Part shown: positions 6,139 through 11,784 of the stretch, one piece after another
Numbering within the stretch: the first letter of the stretch is position 1
How the letters are laid out: each line of letters opens with the position of its first letter
NCBI GenBank assembly: GCA_026193555.1
Contig: JAPHUU010000158.1
Location: 1 to 11,784, forward strand
Reading direction: 5' to 3'
DNA: 11,784 nucleotides
DNA from: Rhodanobacter sp.
GTDB lineage: Bacteria; Pseudomonadota; Gammaproteobacteria; Xanthomonadales; Rhodanobacteraceae
Notes under the pieces: model-generated
The model's input: the letters and a program-made list of their open reading frames with translations, nothing else
What the model was told of the DNA's origin: nothing
Databases searched by the model: none
Made by a program: the position numbers and the translations under genes

Positions 6139-6633
6139 ATGAGCATCCCCCGAACCCTCGGCATCATCGCCGCCAGCCTGCTGGCCTTCACGACCCTGGC
6201 CCAGACATCGAGCCAACCGCTCAACCTGAAGCTGCCGCCCGGCTCGCTGATGCCGGCGCCAGCCAGCTCCACCCATGCACCGGCCACCACCAAAGCAACC
6301 GCTGCCAGCACCACAGGTAACTCGAAGGGGGCGGCGCCAACGAGCACCAGCACCGCCCCGGGCGTCTACTATGGCGACACCAGCGGCCGCACCTACGCCG
6401 ATGCCGCCGAGAACGCCACGCAAGGCTGCGACGACTCCACTTACACCCAGCCCCAGGCTCACGGCAGCGTGGGCATGGGCGTAGTTGGCGGCAACCACGT
6501 CAGCGGCAACTACCAAACCGGCACCATCAACATCAGCAAGGCGCTGGGCAGCTGCGACCACCCGACTGGCGGAGTGGGCATCTCGATCAGCGTGGAAAAG
6601 GACGACTTCCACGGCCGTCGCTGGGGGCACTGA
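6139..6633 (+). CDS. Small secreted protein of unknown function
   Basis: I do not recognise a family for this 164-residue protein. Start ATG 6139 has GGAG at 6130-6133, five bases away. Residues 1-21 look like a signal peptide (IPRTLGIIAASLLAFTTLA, cleavage likely before Q22). A low-complexity linker rich in Ala, Pro, Thr and Ser follows (about 38-75), which suggests an extended spacer. The C-terminal part (76-155) is Gly/Ser/Asn-rich with alternating polar and hydrophobic residues (SVGMGVVGGNHVSGNY, VGISISVEK), typical of beta strands. Two cysteines, C97 and C139, could form a disulphide in the periplasm. It stands alone between parC and the convergent minus-strand genes, with its own regulatory region. 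A periplasmic or surface location is well supported by the signal peptide; function is unknown. Confidence 0.75.
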   Translation: MSIPRTLGIIAASLLAFTTLAQTSSQPLNLKLPPGSLMPAPASSTHAPATTKATAASTTGNSKGAAPTSTSTAPGVYYGDTSGRTYADAAENATQGCDDSTYTQPQAHGSVGMGVVGGNHVSGNYQTGTINISKALGSCDHPTGGVGISISVEKDDFHGRRWGH

Positions 6634-6717
6634 GGCACGCGCGGCTGCGCGCCCCGAGCCCCTCGCCATCCTGCGTTGACCCGGCCCGAGGTGGCACGTG
6701 CGAGACCCCGCCGCAGG

Positions 6718-7074
6718 TCAGCGCCGCCGCTGGCGCATCTCGCCACGCGCCACGTAGAACCCGACGATGGCCACCATCAGCGCCAGGAAGTACCAGGTGA
6801 TCAGGTACACGAGGTGGTTGGGAAACACGATCGCAGTCAGGCCGCCTTTCGGCCCGCTGGCATCGGCACCGAACGGCGCGGTATCGGCATCGACGAAACA
6901 AGGCGCCACCTTGCCCAGTCCGTGGGCCATGGCGATGGCCGGCACGTTCAGAATTGAGTCCAGTCGCTCAAGGGGCGGTCTGCGCAAACGCGCACCATGC
7001 AGCACACCGTCGATCGACCCGCAAGCTTCCCACGTCAGCCCCTGGGCAAGCAGTCGCCGTTCCGAAATATCCAC
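6718..7074 (-). pseudogene. SURF1-like cytochrome oxidase assembly protein, C-terminal part only
   Basis: Intact SURF1 proteins (about 220-250 residues) are inner-membrane proteins with a helix at each end and help assemble haem-copper oxidases. Here only the C-terminal half is found: 118 residues from GTG 7074, with NVPAIAMAHGLG (43-54), FVDADTAP (60-67), then GGLTAIVFPNHLVYLITWYF (77-96) leading into the second membrane helix (about 88-108) and a basic tail. The N-terminal helix and first periplasmic half are missing. The frame stays open upstream only to a stop at 7204-7206, inside the monooxygenase gene, and holds no ATG there. GGGAG stands three bases before GTG 7074, so a short product could still be made. 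It follows the monooxygenase by 62 bases on the same strand. The family call rests on the C-terminal motif; degradation is inferred from length. Confidence 0.65.
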
Positions 7075-7136
7075 CGACTCCCGGCTGGCATAGCCGCCCG
7101 CGCGGCGACCATGGGATTCAGGGAGACGCGGCCTCC

Positions 7137-8714
7137 TCAGCCAGCAAACCGCAATCCGCGCGTCTGTGCATATTCGGCAATCTGCTCGAGCAGATTGTCG
7201 CCCTCAGTCGCCAGCGCAACGTATCCATCCGGTCGGATCAGATACGCTGCATCACGGGCCAGGCCAGCGCGATACGCCGCCTCGCTCCACTCGAACACCT
7301 GCAGCGGGAGCTTCATTGAAGCGCAGCCCGCCGCCAGCACGGTGTCGGCACGCCCGTAGACGTGCAGCTGCCAGTCGAGTGACACCAACGACGCAAAGTT
7401 GTCATCACCGGTCGTGTCGCCGCTGTCGACCCAGGGCAGGCGGTCGCCACCGGCGACACGACCGGCGCGCCCATGACTGAGCGCGCTGTCGCCGTAATGG
7501 ATGCCGATTTGCGAGAGCATGCGAAACAGCACGTAGCGCCCGAACTGCCAGCGCGTGCCCAGCTTGTACGCCAACGGCAGCAACAAGCGGCGCGCCAGCG
7601 CTCCATCAGTGCCGCTCGCCACCACGCGCTTGAAGGCAGCGTCGGTGCTGGCGGCCAGCCGGCGCGCGAACGCGATGCGCTCGCTCTCATAGGTGGCCAG
7701 CAGACGGGAGTCCGCACGCTCATCGAGTACCTGCGCGAGCTTCCACGCCAGGTTGATGGCGTCACCAATCCCGGTATTCATACCCTGCGCACCCGCGGGG
7801 CTGTGCACATGGCCGGCGTCGCCCAGCAAGAACGCCCGGTCCTTGCAAAAATGCCCGGCGACGCGATGGCTGACGCGGTAGGTCGAGAACCAGTTCACCT
7901 GGTCGACCTTCACCTCCACCAACCGCTCGACTTCGGCACGAATATCCTCGAAATCGACCTGCGTGGTCTCGGCATCGTCGGCCGATGCCAGCGAAGACGG
8001 CACCAGGCCGATCAATCGCTGCACGCCGCGCGAGCGCACCGGCAGCATCAGGGCCAGCGTGTTCTCGCCAAGGTTGAAGAACAGGTCGCGCTCGAAGCCA
8101 CCCTCGATCGTCACGTCGGCCACGTAGTAGAGCTGTTCGTAAGTGCCACCGGTGAAGTCCAGTCCGAGCGTTTCGCGCACCACGCTGCGCACGCCGTCGC
8201 AGCCACAGATGTAGTCCGCCTGAAGTGCCTCGCCGCTGCCGTCGGGGCGAATCAGACGCGCATGCACCTCCCGCGCGTCCTGGCTGAAGCGCTCAAGACG
8301 CGTGTCCCATTCCACCGTCACGCCCAGGCTCTGCAATTGACCGACCAGCCAGCGCTCGTGATCGTCCTGCGGATAGGCCAGCAGGAACGGATACGGACTC
8401 TGCCCTTTGCCCAGGTCGGAAAAATCGACCTTCAGCACCTCCTTGATGCCACCGTCCCGATGCGCTTCACGCAGGTGCGCCGTCTCCACCTTGACGCCGG
8501 CACCGACAACTTGATCGGCCAGGCCGAACTGGCGATAGAATTCCAGCGTGCGCGCCTGCACCACCATCGCACGCGACTGCTGGCCGGGTCCGGGCGCGGC
8601 GTCGATGAGGCGAAAGGCCACATGACGCCGGGCAAGGCCCAGCGCGAGCACGAGTCCGGTCGGACCGGCGCCGACAATGAGAATGGGGGTCTGGGTGCTG
8701 GATTCGCTGGACAT
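7137..8714 (-). CDS. FAD-dependent aromatic-type monooxygenase (FAD_binding_3 family)
   Basis: Single-component flavin hydroxylase of the group A type (PHBH, MhpA, phenol hydroxylase and polyketide hydroxylase relatives), which uses FAD, NAD(P)H and oxygen to hydroxylate an aromatic or polyketide substrate in the cytoplasm. In the 525-residue product the FAD-binding GAGPTG is at 15-20, the SRAMVVQARTLEFY region at 47-60, the DG motif in GCDGVRS at 171-177, and the second FAD motif in LLGDAGHVHSPAGAQGMN at 296-313, followed by GIGDAINLAWKL. The last hundred residues, ending around YLIRPDGYVA (491-500), look like the thioredoxin-like C-terminal domain of this group. ATG 8714 is chosen over GTG 8720 because GAGGGA lies eight bases before the ATG but only two before the GTG. 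No pathway partner is adjacent, so the substrate is unknown. Confidence 0.92.
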   Translation of the reverse strand: MSSESSTQTPILIVGAGPTGLVLALGLARRHVAFRLIDAAPGPGQQSRAMVVQARTLEFYRQFGLADQVVGAGVKVETAHLREAHRDGGIKEVLKVDFSDLGKGQSPYPFLLAYPQDDHERWLVGQLQSLGVTVEWDTRLERFSQDAREVHARLIRPDGSGEALQADYICGCDGVRSVVRETLGLDFTGGTYEQLYYVADVTIEGGFERDLFFNLGENTLALMLPVRSRGVQRLIGLVPSSLASADDAETTQVDFEDIRAEVERLVEVKVDQVNWFSTYRVSHRVAGHFCKDRAFLLGDAGHVHSPAGAQGMNTGIGDAINLAWKLAQVLDERADSRLLATYESERIAFARRLAASTDAAFKRVVASGTDGALARRLLLPLAYKLGTRWQFGRYVLFRMLSQIGIHYGDSALSHGRAGRVAGGDRLPWVDSGDTTGDDNFASLVSLDWQLHVYGRADTVLAAGCASMKLPLQVFEWSEAAYRAGLARDAAYLIRPDGYVALATEGDNLLEQIAEYAQTRGLRFAG

Positions 8715-8722
8715 GGACACAT

Positions 8723-8728
8723 TCCCTC
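8723..8728 (-). promoter_or_regulatory. Ribosome binding site that sets the monooxygenase start
   Basis: GAGGGA on the minus strand is eight bases before ATG 8714 and two bases before the alternative GTG 8720; only the first spacing is normal. Confidence 0.7.
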
Positions 8729-8768
8729 GACAGAGTCGGTGAAAGTTGTCGCATATCCTGGGTCACCG

Positions 8769-8780
8769 GCATGTGCATGC
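8769..8780. repeat. Short inverted repeat upstream of the monooxygenase gene
   Basis: GCATG (8769-8773) and CATGC (8776-8780) form a perfect dyad about 55 bases upstream of ATG 8714, in the 128-base gap after the Nudix pair. A second dyad, CCGAC (8816-8820)/GTCGG (8826-8830), lies just after the Nudix stop and could be a weak hairpin, without a T run. Either could be an operator or chance. Confidence 0.3.
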
Positions 8781-8842
8781 AGGTGAAGCCGCGCGGGTTG
8801 ACCATCTGACCGCCCCCGACCTGCAGTCGGTCCATCGGCAGG

Positions 8843-9250
8843 TCACAGGAACGGCAGGACGTGCCCGCGACTCAGTGCCGCGATCGGCACGCCGTCGGGC
8901 ATGGCCGGATCGATCCAGCGCAGTTCCTCGATTTCCGCCATCGCGCGGATCGAACCAGTCACCCGCACCACGTAGACTTCCGCCTCCACCGTATGCCCCG
9001 GTTCGTTGGCCGCCGGTGCACAGGCGTGGCGGAGGTAGCGGGCCGAGCCTTCGACCAGGGTGCAGCCGAGCTCCTCGCGCAGTTCGCGGGCGAGCGTGGC
9101 GAGGTCATCGACGTCACCGGGATCGCGCTTGCCGCCAGGTTGCTGGAACACCTTCGCTCCTCGCTTGCGCACCAGCAGCACGCGGCCGGCGTCGTCGCGG
9201 ATCACCGCGGCGACGATGCGGATGTGCTTGTCGTCGTCGCCCCTGCTCAC
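8843..9250 (-). CDS. Nudix hydrolase, second gene of a coupled pair
   Basis: Cytoplasmic Nudix-fold pyrophosphohydrolase of 135 residues acting on some nucleoside-diphosphate-linked compound; the substrate cannot be read from sequence. The start is GTG 9250, whose GTGA overlaps the TGA stop of the upstream Nudix gene, a classic translational-coupling arrangement; there is no separate ribosome binding site. The frame is open to 9400, but that extension lies over the other gene and has no family sequence. Motifs: VLLVRKRGAKVFQQPGGK (24-41) and RELREELGC (55-63), the catalytic metal-binding half of the Nudix box. The box departs from the G-x5-E-x7-REUxEExGU pattern: the first Glu is Asp (D46) and eight residues separate it from REL. 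The C-terminus EIEELRWIDP (106-115) is typical. Confidence 0.88.
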   Translation of the reverse strand: MSRGDDDKHIRIVAAVIRDDAGRVLLVRKRGAKVFQQPGGKRDPGDVDDLATLARELREELGCTLVEGSARYLRHACAPAANEPGHTVEAEVYVVRVTGSIRAMAEIEELRWIDPAMPDGVPIAALSRGHVLPFL

Positions 9251-9735
9251 AGGCGGGTATACGACCACGATTGCATGTGACCGTCCTGATACGGCATCAC
9301 GCCGTGGAACGGGCGCGGATCGGCGTCGAACACCAGTGGCAGAAAATGCCGGTCGCCCTCCCACATCGGCAGCTCCATCAGGCGTTCCAGAGCCACCCAT
9401 TCCAGCGTGCCCTCGGCATTGCCTGAAAACGGTGTGCCTGCATAGCGCTCGATCACGAAAATGAAGCCGAGCCAGTCCTCGCCCTGCTTGCCGAAGCCCG
9501 GCCAGTTCAGGGTGCCGCGCAGCTGCATCGACTCGCAGCTGATGCCAGCCTCCTCCAAAATCTCCCGCTGCATGCAGGTGGCGATGTCCTCGCCCGGCTC
9601 CATCTTGCCGCCGAGGCCGTTGTACTTGCCCAAGTGCTGGTCGTCCGGGCGCGCGTTGCGATGGATCATCAGCACCTCGCTGCGATCGGGCGACAGCACA
9701 TAGCCCAGTGTGGCGACGATCGGGGTGTAAGGCAT
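9247..9735 (-). CDS. Nudix hydrolase, probable MutT/MTH1-type 8-oxo-dGTP diphosphatase
   Basis: A 162-residue Nudix protein that probably removes oxidised or unusual nucleotides from the pool. The Nudix box is perfect: G43-x5-E49-x7-REILEEAGI (57-65). The run GKYNGLGGKMEPGED (36-50) resembles the MTH1 and MutX type, as do LNWPGFGKQGEDWLGFIF (76-93) and the W-rich C-terminal half (LEWVAL, MWEGDRHFLPLVF). That points to 8-oxo-dGTP or 2-hydroxy-dATP hydrolysis, but substrate assignment within this superfamily by motif is only tentative. The start ATG 9735 begins the family N-terminus (PYTPIVATLGYVL); the frame runs to 10236 but the extension crosses the divergent gene. No clear Shine-Dalgarno sequence is seen; TAAACT at 9766-9761 is a weak -10 candidate for a very short leader. 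It heads the minus-strand cluster. Confidence 0.88.
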   Translation of the reverse strand: MPYTPIVATLGYVLSPDRSEVLMIHRNARPDDQHLGKYNGLGGKMEPGEDIATCMQREILEEAGISCESMQLRGTLNWPGFGKQGEDWLGFIFVIERYAGTPFSGNAEGTLEWVALERLMELPMWEGDRHFLPLVFDADPRPFHGVMPYQDGHMQSWSYTRL

Positions 9736-9855
9736 CGAAAGGGCCAGCGGGGAAAATCCCAGTTTAGCGGCACCCCGCGCGCCACGCTGCGCCATCTGAA
9801 CGGCAGGCGATGCGCCGGGCTTGCACCGGCCACGCTGTACGGCGACCATCGACAG

Positions 9856-10674
9856 ATGCCGTTCTATCCGCGATCGCTCTCCGTTTTGCCTGCCTGCCGC
9901 CGGCCGTGGCGTTGTTTGCTGTCGCTGATGCTGCTGGTCGGCGCCGCGGGGTGCACCGCGCCGGCGCGGGCGCTGGACAGCAAGGAGCTGGCCTTCGCGG
10001 GCCAGAACTATCGTGTTGTGCGACTGAACCTCAAGCGCGATGCGCTGAGCCTGCATTGGCGCGACCCGCAGAGCGGACAGCCATTCGGCAGCATCGAGAC
10101 CCTGCGGCAATGGGGCGAGGCGCGCGGCCAGCGACTGCTGTTCGCCGCCAATGCCGGCATCTATGACCGCCAGTGGGCACCGCTGGGGCTGCATGTGGAA
10201 AACGGCAAGACCGTCATCCCGCTCAACCTGGCCCACGGCAACCCGGCGTCCGGCAACTTCTCGCTACTGCCGAACGGCGTGTTCGTGATCTATCCGGACG
10301 GCCATGCTGCGGTGCGCACCAGCCAGGCATTCAAGGCCGACCACAAGCCGGCGCAATGGGCCACCCAGTCCGGCCCGATGCTGCTGATCGACGGCCAGCT
10401 CAACGAACAGTTCATCGACGACTCGTCCAGCCTGAAATGGCGCAGCGGCGTGTGCGTGAAAACACCGACCGAGGTGATCTTTGCGGTCAGCGAGGCCCCG
10501 GTGAACTTCCATACCTTTGGGCGGTTGTTCCGCGACCGCCTGGGCTGCCGTGATGCACTGTACCTGGATGGCAGCATCTCGCAGTTGTACGTCGACGGCG
10601 AGGGCTACGCCGGCGCACCGGCCTTCATGGTCAAGCCCTACGCCGGCATCTTCGCCGTGTTTGCCACGCCATGA
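9856..10674 (+). CDS. NAGPA-domain phosphodiester glycosidase family lipoprotein (DUF2233)
   Basis: A 272-residue exported protein with the NAGPA domain (PF09992), the fold of the enzyme that uncovers mannose-6-phosphate by cutting N-acetylglucosamine phosphodiesters; bacterial members are thought to cleave sugar phosphodiesters in the envelope. After a basic start, a hydrophobic stretch (LLSLMLLVGAAGC, 21-33) ends at C33, a plausible lipobox though with Ala at -3. Domain motifs: AANAGIYD (97-104), PLGLHVENGK (109-118), FSLLPNGVF (135-143), TQSGPMLLIDG (170-180), RSGVC (196-200), and DALYLDGSISQLYV (233-246), the usual LDGGxS-type site. ATG 9856 has no strong ribosome binding site. Its stop overlaps the start of the next gene (ATGA, 10671-10674). 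It diverges from the Nudix pair across 120 bases. Confidence 0.9.
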   Translation: MPFYPRSLSVLPACRRPWRCLLSLMLLVGAAGCTAPARALDSKELAFAGQNYRVVRLNLKRDALSLHWRDPQSGQPFGSIETLRQWGEARGQRLLFAANAGIYDRQWAPLGLHVENGKTVIPLNLAHGNPASGNFSLLPNGVFVIYPDGHAAVRTSQAFKADHKPAQWATQSGPMLLIDGQLNEQFIDDSSSLKWRSGVCVKTPTEVIFAVSEAPVNFHTFGRLFRDRLGCRDALYLDGSISQLYVDGEGYAGAPAFMVKPYAGIFAVFATP

Positions 10675-11784
10675 CGCGCAGCGGAATCTGGCGCATCGCG
10701 CGCCGGCTGCTGTTGGGACTGCTGGCCCTGCTGCTGATCACCTTCATCGCACTGTGGTGGTTGCTTGCCGGCAGCCGCGCCAGGCTTGATGGCGCACGCC
10801 CGTCGCCGGGCCTGGCTGGCGAAATCAGCATCCGTCGTGACGCGCTGGGCACCGTCACCATCGAAGGGAAAAGCCGCGCCGACATCAGCTACGCGCTCGG
10901 CTACGTCCATGCGCAGGAACGCTTCTTCGAGATGGACCTGATGCGGCGCATGCCGGCCGGCGAGCTGTCCGCGCTGGTCGGCAAGGGGGCACTGCCGACC
11001 GATCTCAACCATCGCCGCCATCGCCTGCGGGCGGTGGCCGAGGCCGCCTACGCCCAGCTTCCGCCGGTGCAGAAACACGAACTCGACCGCTACCGCGATG
11101 GCGTCAACGCGGGGCTCGCCGATCTGCGCGTGCGGCCGTGGGAGTACCTGCTGCTGGGCAGCAAGCCCCGGCCGTGGCGCTCCGAGGACAGCCTGCTGGT
11201 GATCGCCGCGATGTACCTGGATCTCAACGGCGATGGCCGCAACGAGCGGGAGCTGCGGCTGGCGCAGATGCGCTCGGTGCTGCCCGCGCCGCTGGTCGAC
11301 TTCCTGCTGGCACCGGACCCCGACTGGGAAGCACCACTGCTCGGCAGGCTGTCCCGTCAACCGGTGATCCCCACTGCCAACCAGTTCGACCTGCGCGCCA
11401 CCGCCCCGGCGTCCGAACCGCTCGCTCTCGGTAGCGACGCACTGACCTCGATGCTGGCGCCCGCCCTCAACGCGTTCCATCCCGGCAGCAACAACTTCGC
11501 GGTCAGCGGCGCGCTCACCGGCATTGGCGTGGCGATGCTCGCCAACGACATGCACCTGGGCCTGCGCGTGCCGAACATCTGGTTCCGCGCCCGCCTGCGC
11601 TACCCCGACCCCGACGCGCCGAGCGGGCAGCGCGACGTGAATGGGGTCAGCCTGCCCGGCACCCCGGCCATCGTGGCCGGCTCCAACGGCCAGATCGCCT
11701 GGGGCTTCACCAACAGCTATGGCGACTGGCTGGACTGGGTACGCGTGTTGCGCGATCCGACCGACCCCGCCCGCTACAAGGTGC
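10671..11784 (+). CDS. Penicillin acylase family Ntn hydrolase, N-terminal 371 residues (partial)
   Basis: Member of the penicillin amidase family (PF01804), N-terminal-nucleophile hydrolases made as a precursor that cuts itself and cleaves amide bonds of beta-lactams, acyl-homoserine lactones or other acyl amides. The frame is open to the window edge; full-length members run about 750-850 residues. Visible: a membrane anchor or uncleaved signal (about 12-33, LLLGLLALLLITFIALWWLL), the alpha-chain signature GYVHAQERFFEMDLMRR (77-93), a spacer with DLNGDG (184-189) that resembles a calcium-type loop, then FHPGSNNFAVSG (269-280) with S273 as expected nucleophile after self-cleavage, ANDMHLGLRVPN (291-302), and LPGTPAIVAGSNGQIAWGFTN (split over 328-348). 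Start ATG 10671 overlaps the stop of the NAGPA gene by four bases, so the pair is translationally coupled. Substrate unknown. Confidence 0.93.
   Translation, partial: MTRSGIWRIARRLLLGLLALLLITFIALWWLLAGSRARLDGARPSPGLAGEISIRRDALGTVTIEGKSRADISYALGYVHAQERFFEMDLMRRMPAGELSALVGKGALPTDLNHRRHRLRAVAEAAYAQLPPVQKHELDRYRDGVNAGLADLRVRPWEYLLLGSKPRPWRSEDSLLVIAAMYLDLNGDGRNERELRLAQMRSVLPAPLVDFLLAPDPDWEAPLLGRLSRQPVIPTANQFDLRATAPASEPLALGSDALTSMLAPALNAFHPGSNNFAVSGALTGIGVAMLANDMHLGLRVPNIWFRARLRYPDPDAPSGQRDVNGVSLPGTPAIVAGSNGQIAWGFTNSYGDWLDWVRVLRDPTDPARYKV

Noticed and set aside
6634..6717. Possible shared terminator between the convergent secreted-protein and SURF1-like genes
   Set aside because: Only short GC-rich self-complementary runs (such as GCGC around 6640-6655) and no T tract on either strand; not distinguishable from background.
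7473..8786. Long open plus-strand frame opposite the monooxygenase
   Set aside because: Antisense shadow: the residue pattern mirrors the monooxygenase codons and no family is recognised.
8721..8835. Small minus-strand frame upstream of the monooxygenase with ATG near 8835
   Set aside because: It runs on into the monooxygenase out of frame, has no ribosome site, and resembles no known peptide; the stretch is better read as promoter region.
9251..9400. N-terminal extension of the second Nudix gene
   Set aside because: It overlaps the first Nudix gene by 150 bases in shadow sequence; the GTGA overlap start is more natural.

Overview
The window is GC-rich (mostly G/C third codon positions) and gene-dense. 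Gene content and protein style (Cfa, TraB/GumN family, ParC of 746 residues, SURF1-like remnant, penicillin acylase family, secreted low-complexity protein) suggest a gammaproteobacterium near Xanthomonadales/Rhodanobacteraceae (Rhodanobacter- or Dyella-like). That placement is inference from protein resemblance; no 16S or other marker was searched.

Layout. (1) 1-153, minus: N-terminus of a Bcr/CflA-type MFS exporter. (2) 154-540: a divergent regulatory region with a probable promoter and a convincing fluoride (crcB-motif) riboswitch at 372-467, followed by an alternative-hairpin expression platform. (3) 541-2451, plus: crcB fluoride channel, a DUF190 (PII-like) protein, then cyclopropane-fatty-acid synthase. 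(4) 2517-3395, plus: exported TraB/GumN-family protein, followed by a REP-like inverted repeat. (5) 3564-5804, plus: parC. (6) 5805-6138: no convincing gene, a few dyads. (7) 6139-6633, plus: small secreted protein of unknown function. (8) 6718-9735, minus: read in transcription order, two Nudix hydrolases joined by a GTGA overlap, an FAD-dependent group A-type monooxygenase, and the C-terminal part of a SURF1-like protein that looks truncated. (9) 9856-11784, plus: a NAGPA-domain (phosphodiester glycosidase) lipoprotein joined by an ATGA overlap to a membrane-anchored penicillin-acylase-family Ntn hydrolase that runs off the window.

How the parts work together. The best-supported regulatory unit is fluoride sensing and export: promoter, riboswitch, crcB, DUF190. 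The close same-strand spacing raises the possibility that cfa is co-transcribed. The Nudix pair is probably nucleotide-pool or metabolite housekeeping and is translationally coupled. The NAGPA lipoprotein and the penicillin acylase are also translationally coupled and both act outside the cytoplasm, which suggests one envelope or periplasmic pathway with an unknown substrate. I see no CRISPR, tRNA, rRNA, transposase or phage gene. I found no wholly new multi-gene system; the most notable items are the riboswitch with its inserted hairpin, the truncated SURF1-like gene and the coupled NAGPA/acylase pair.
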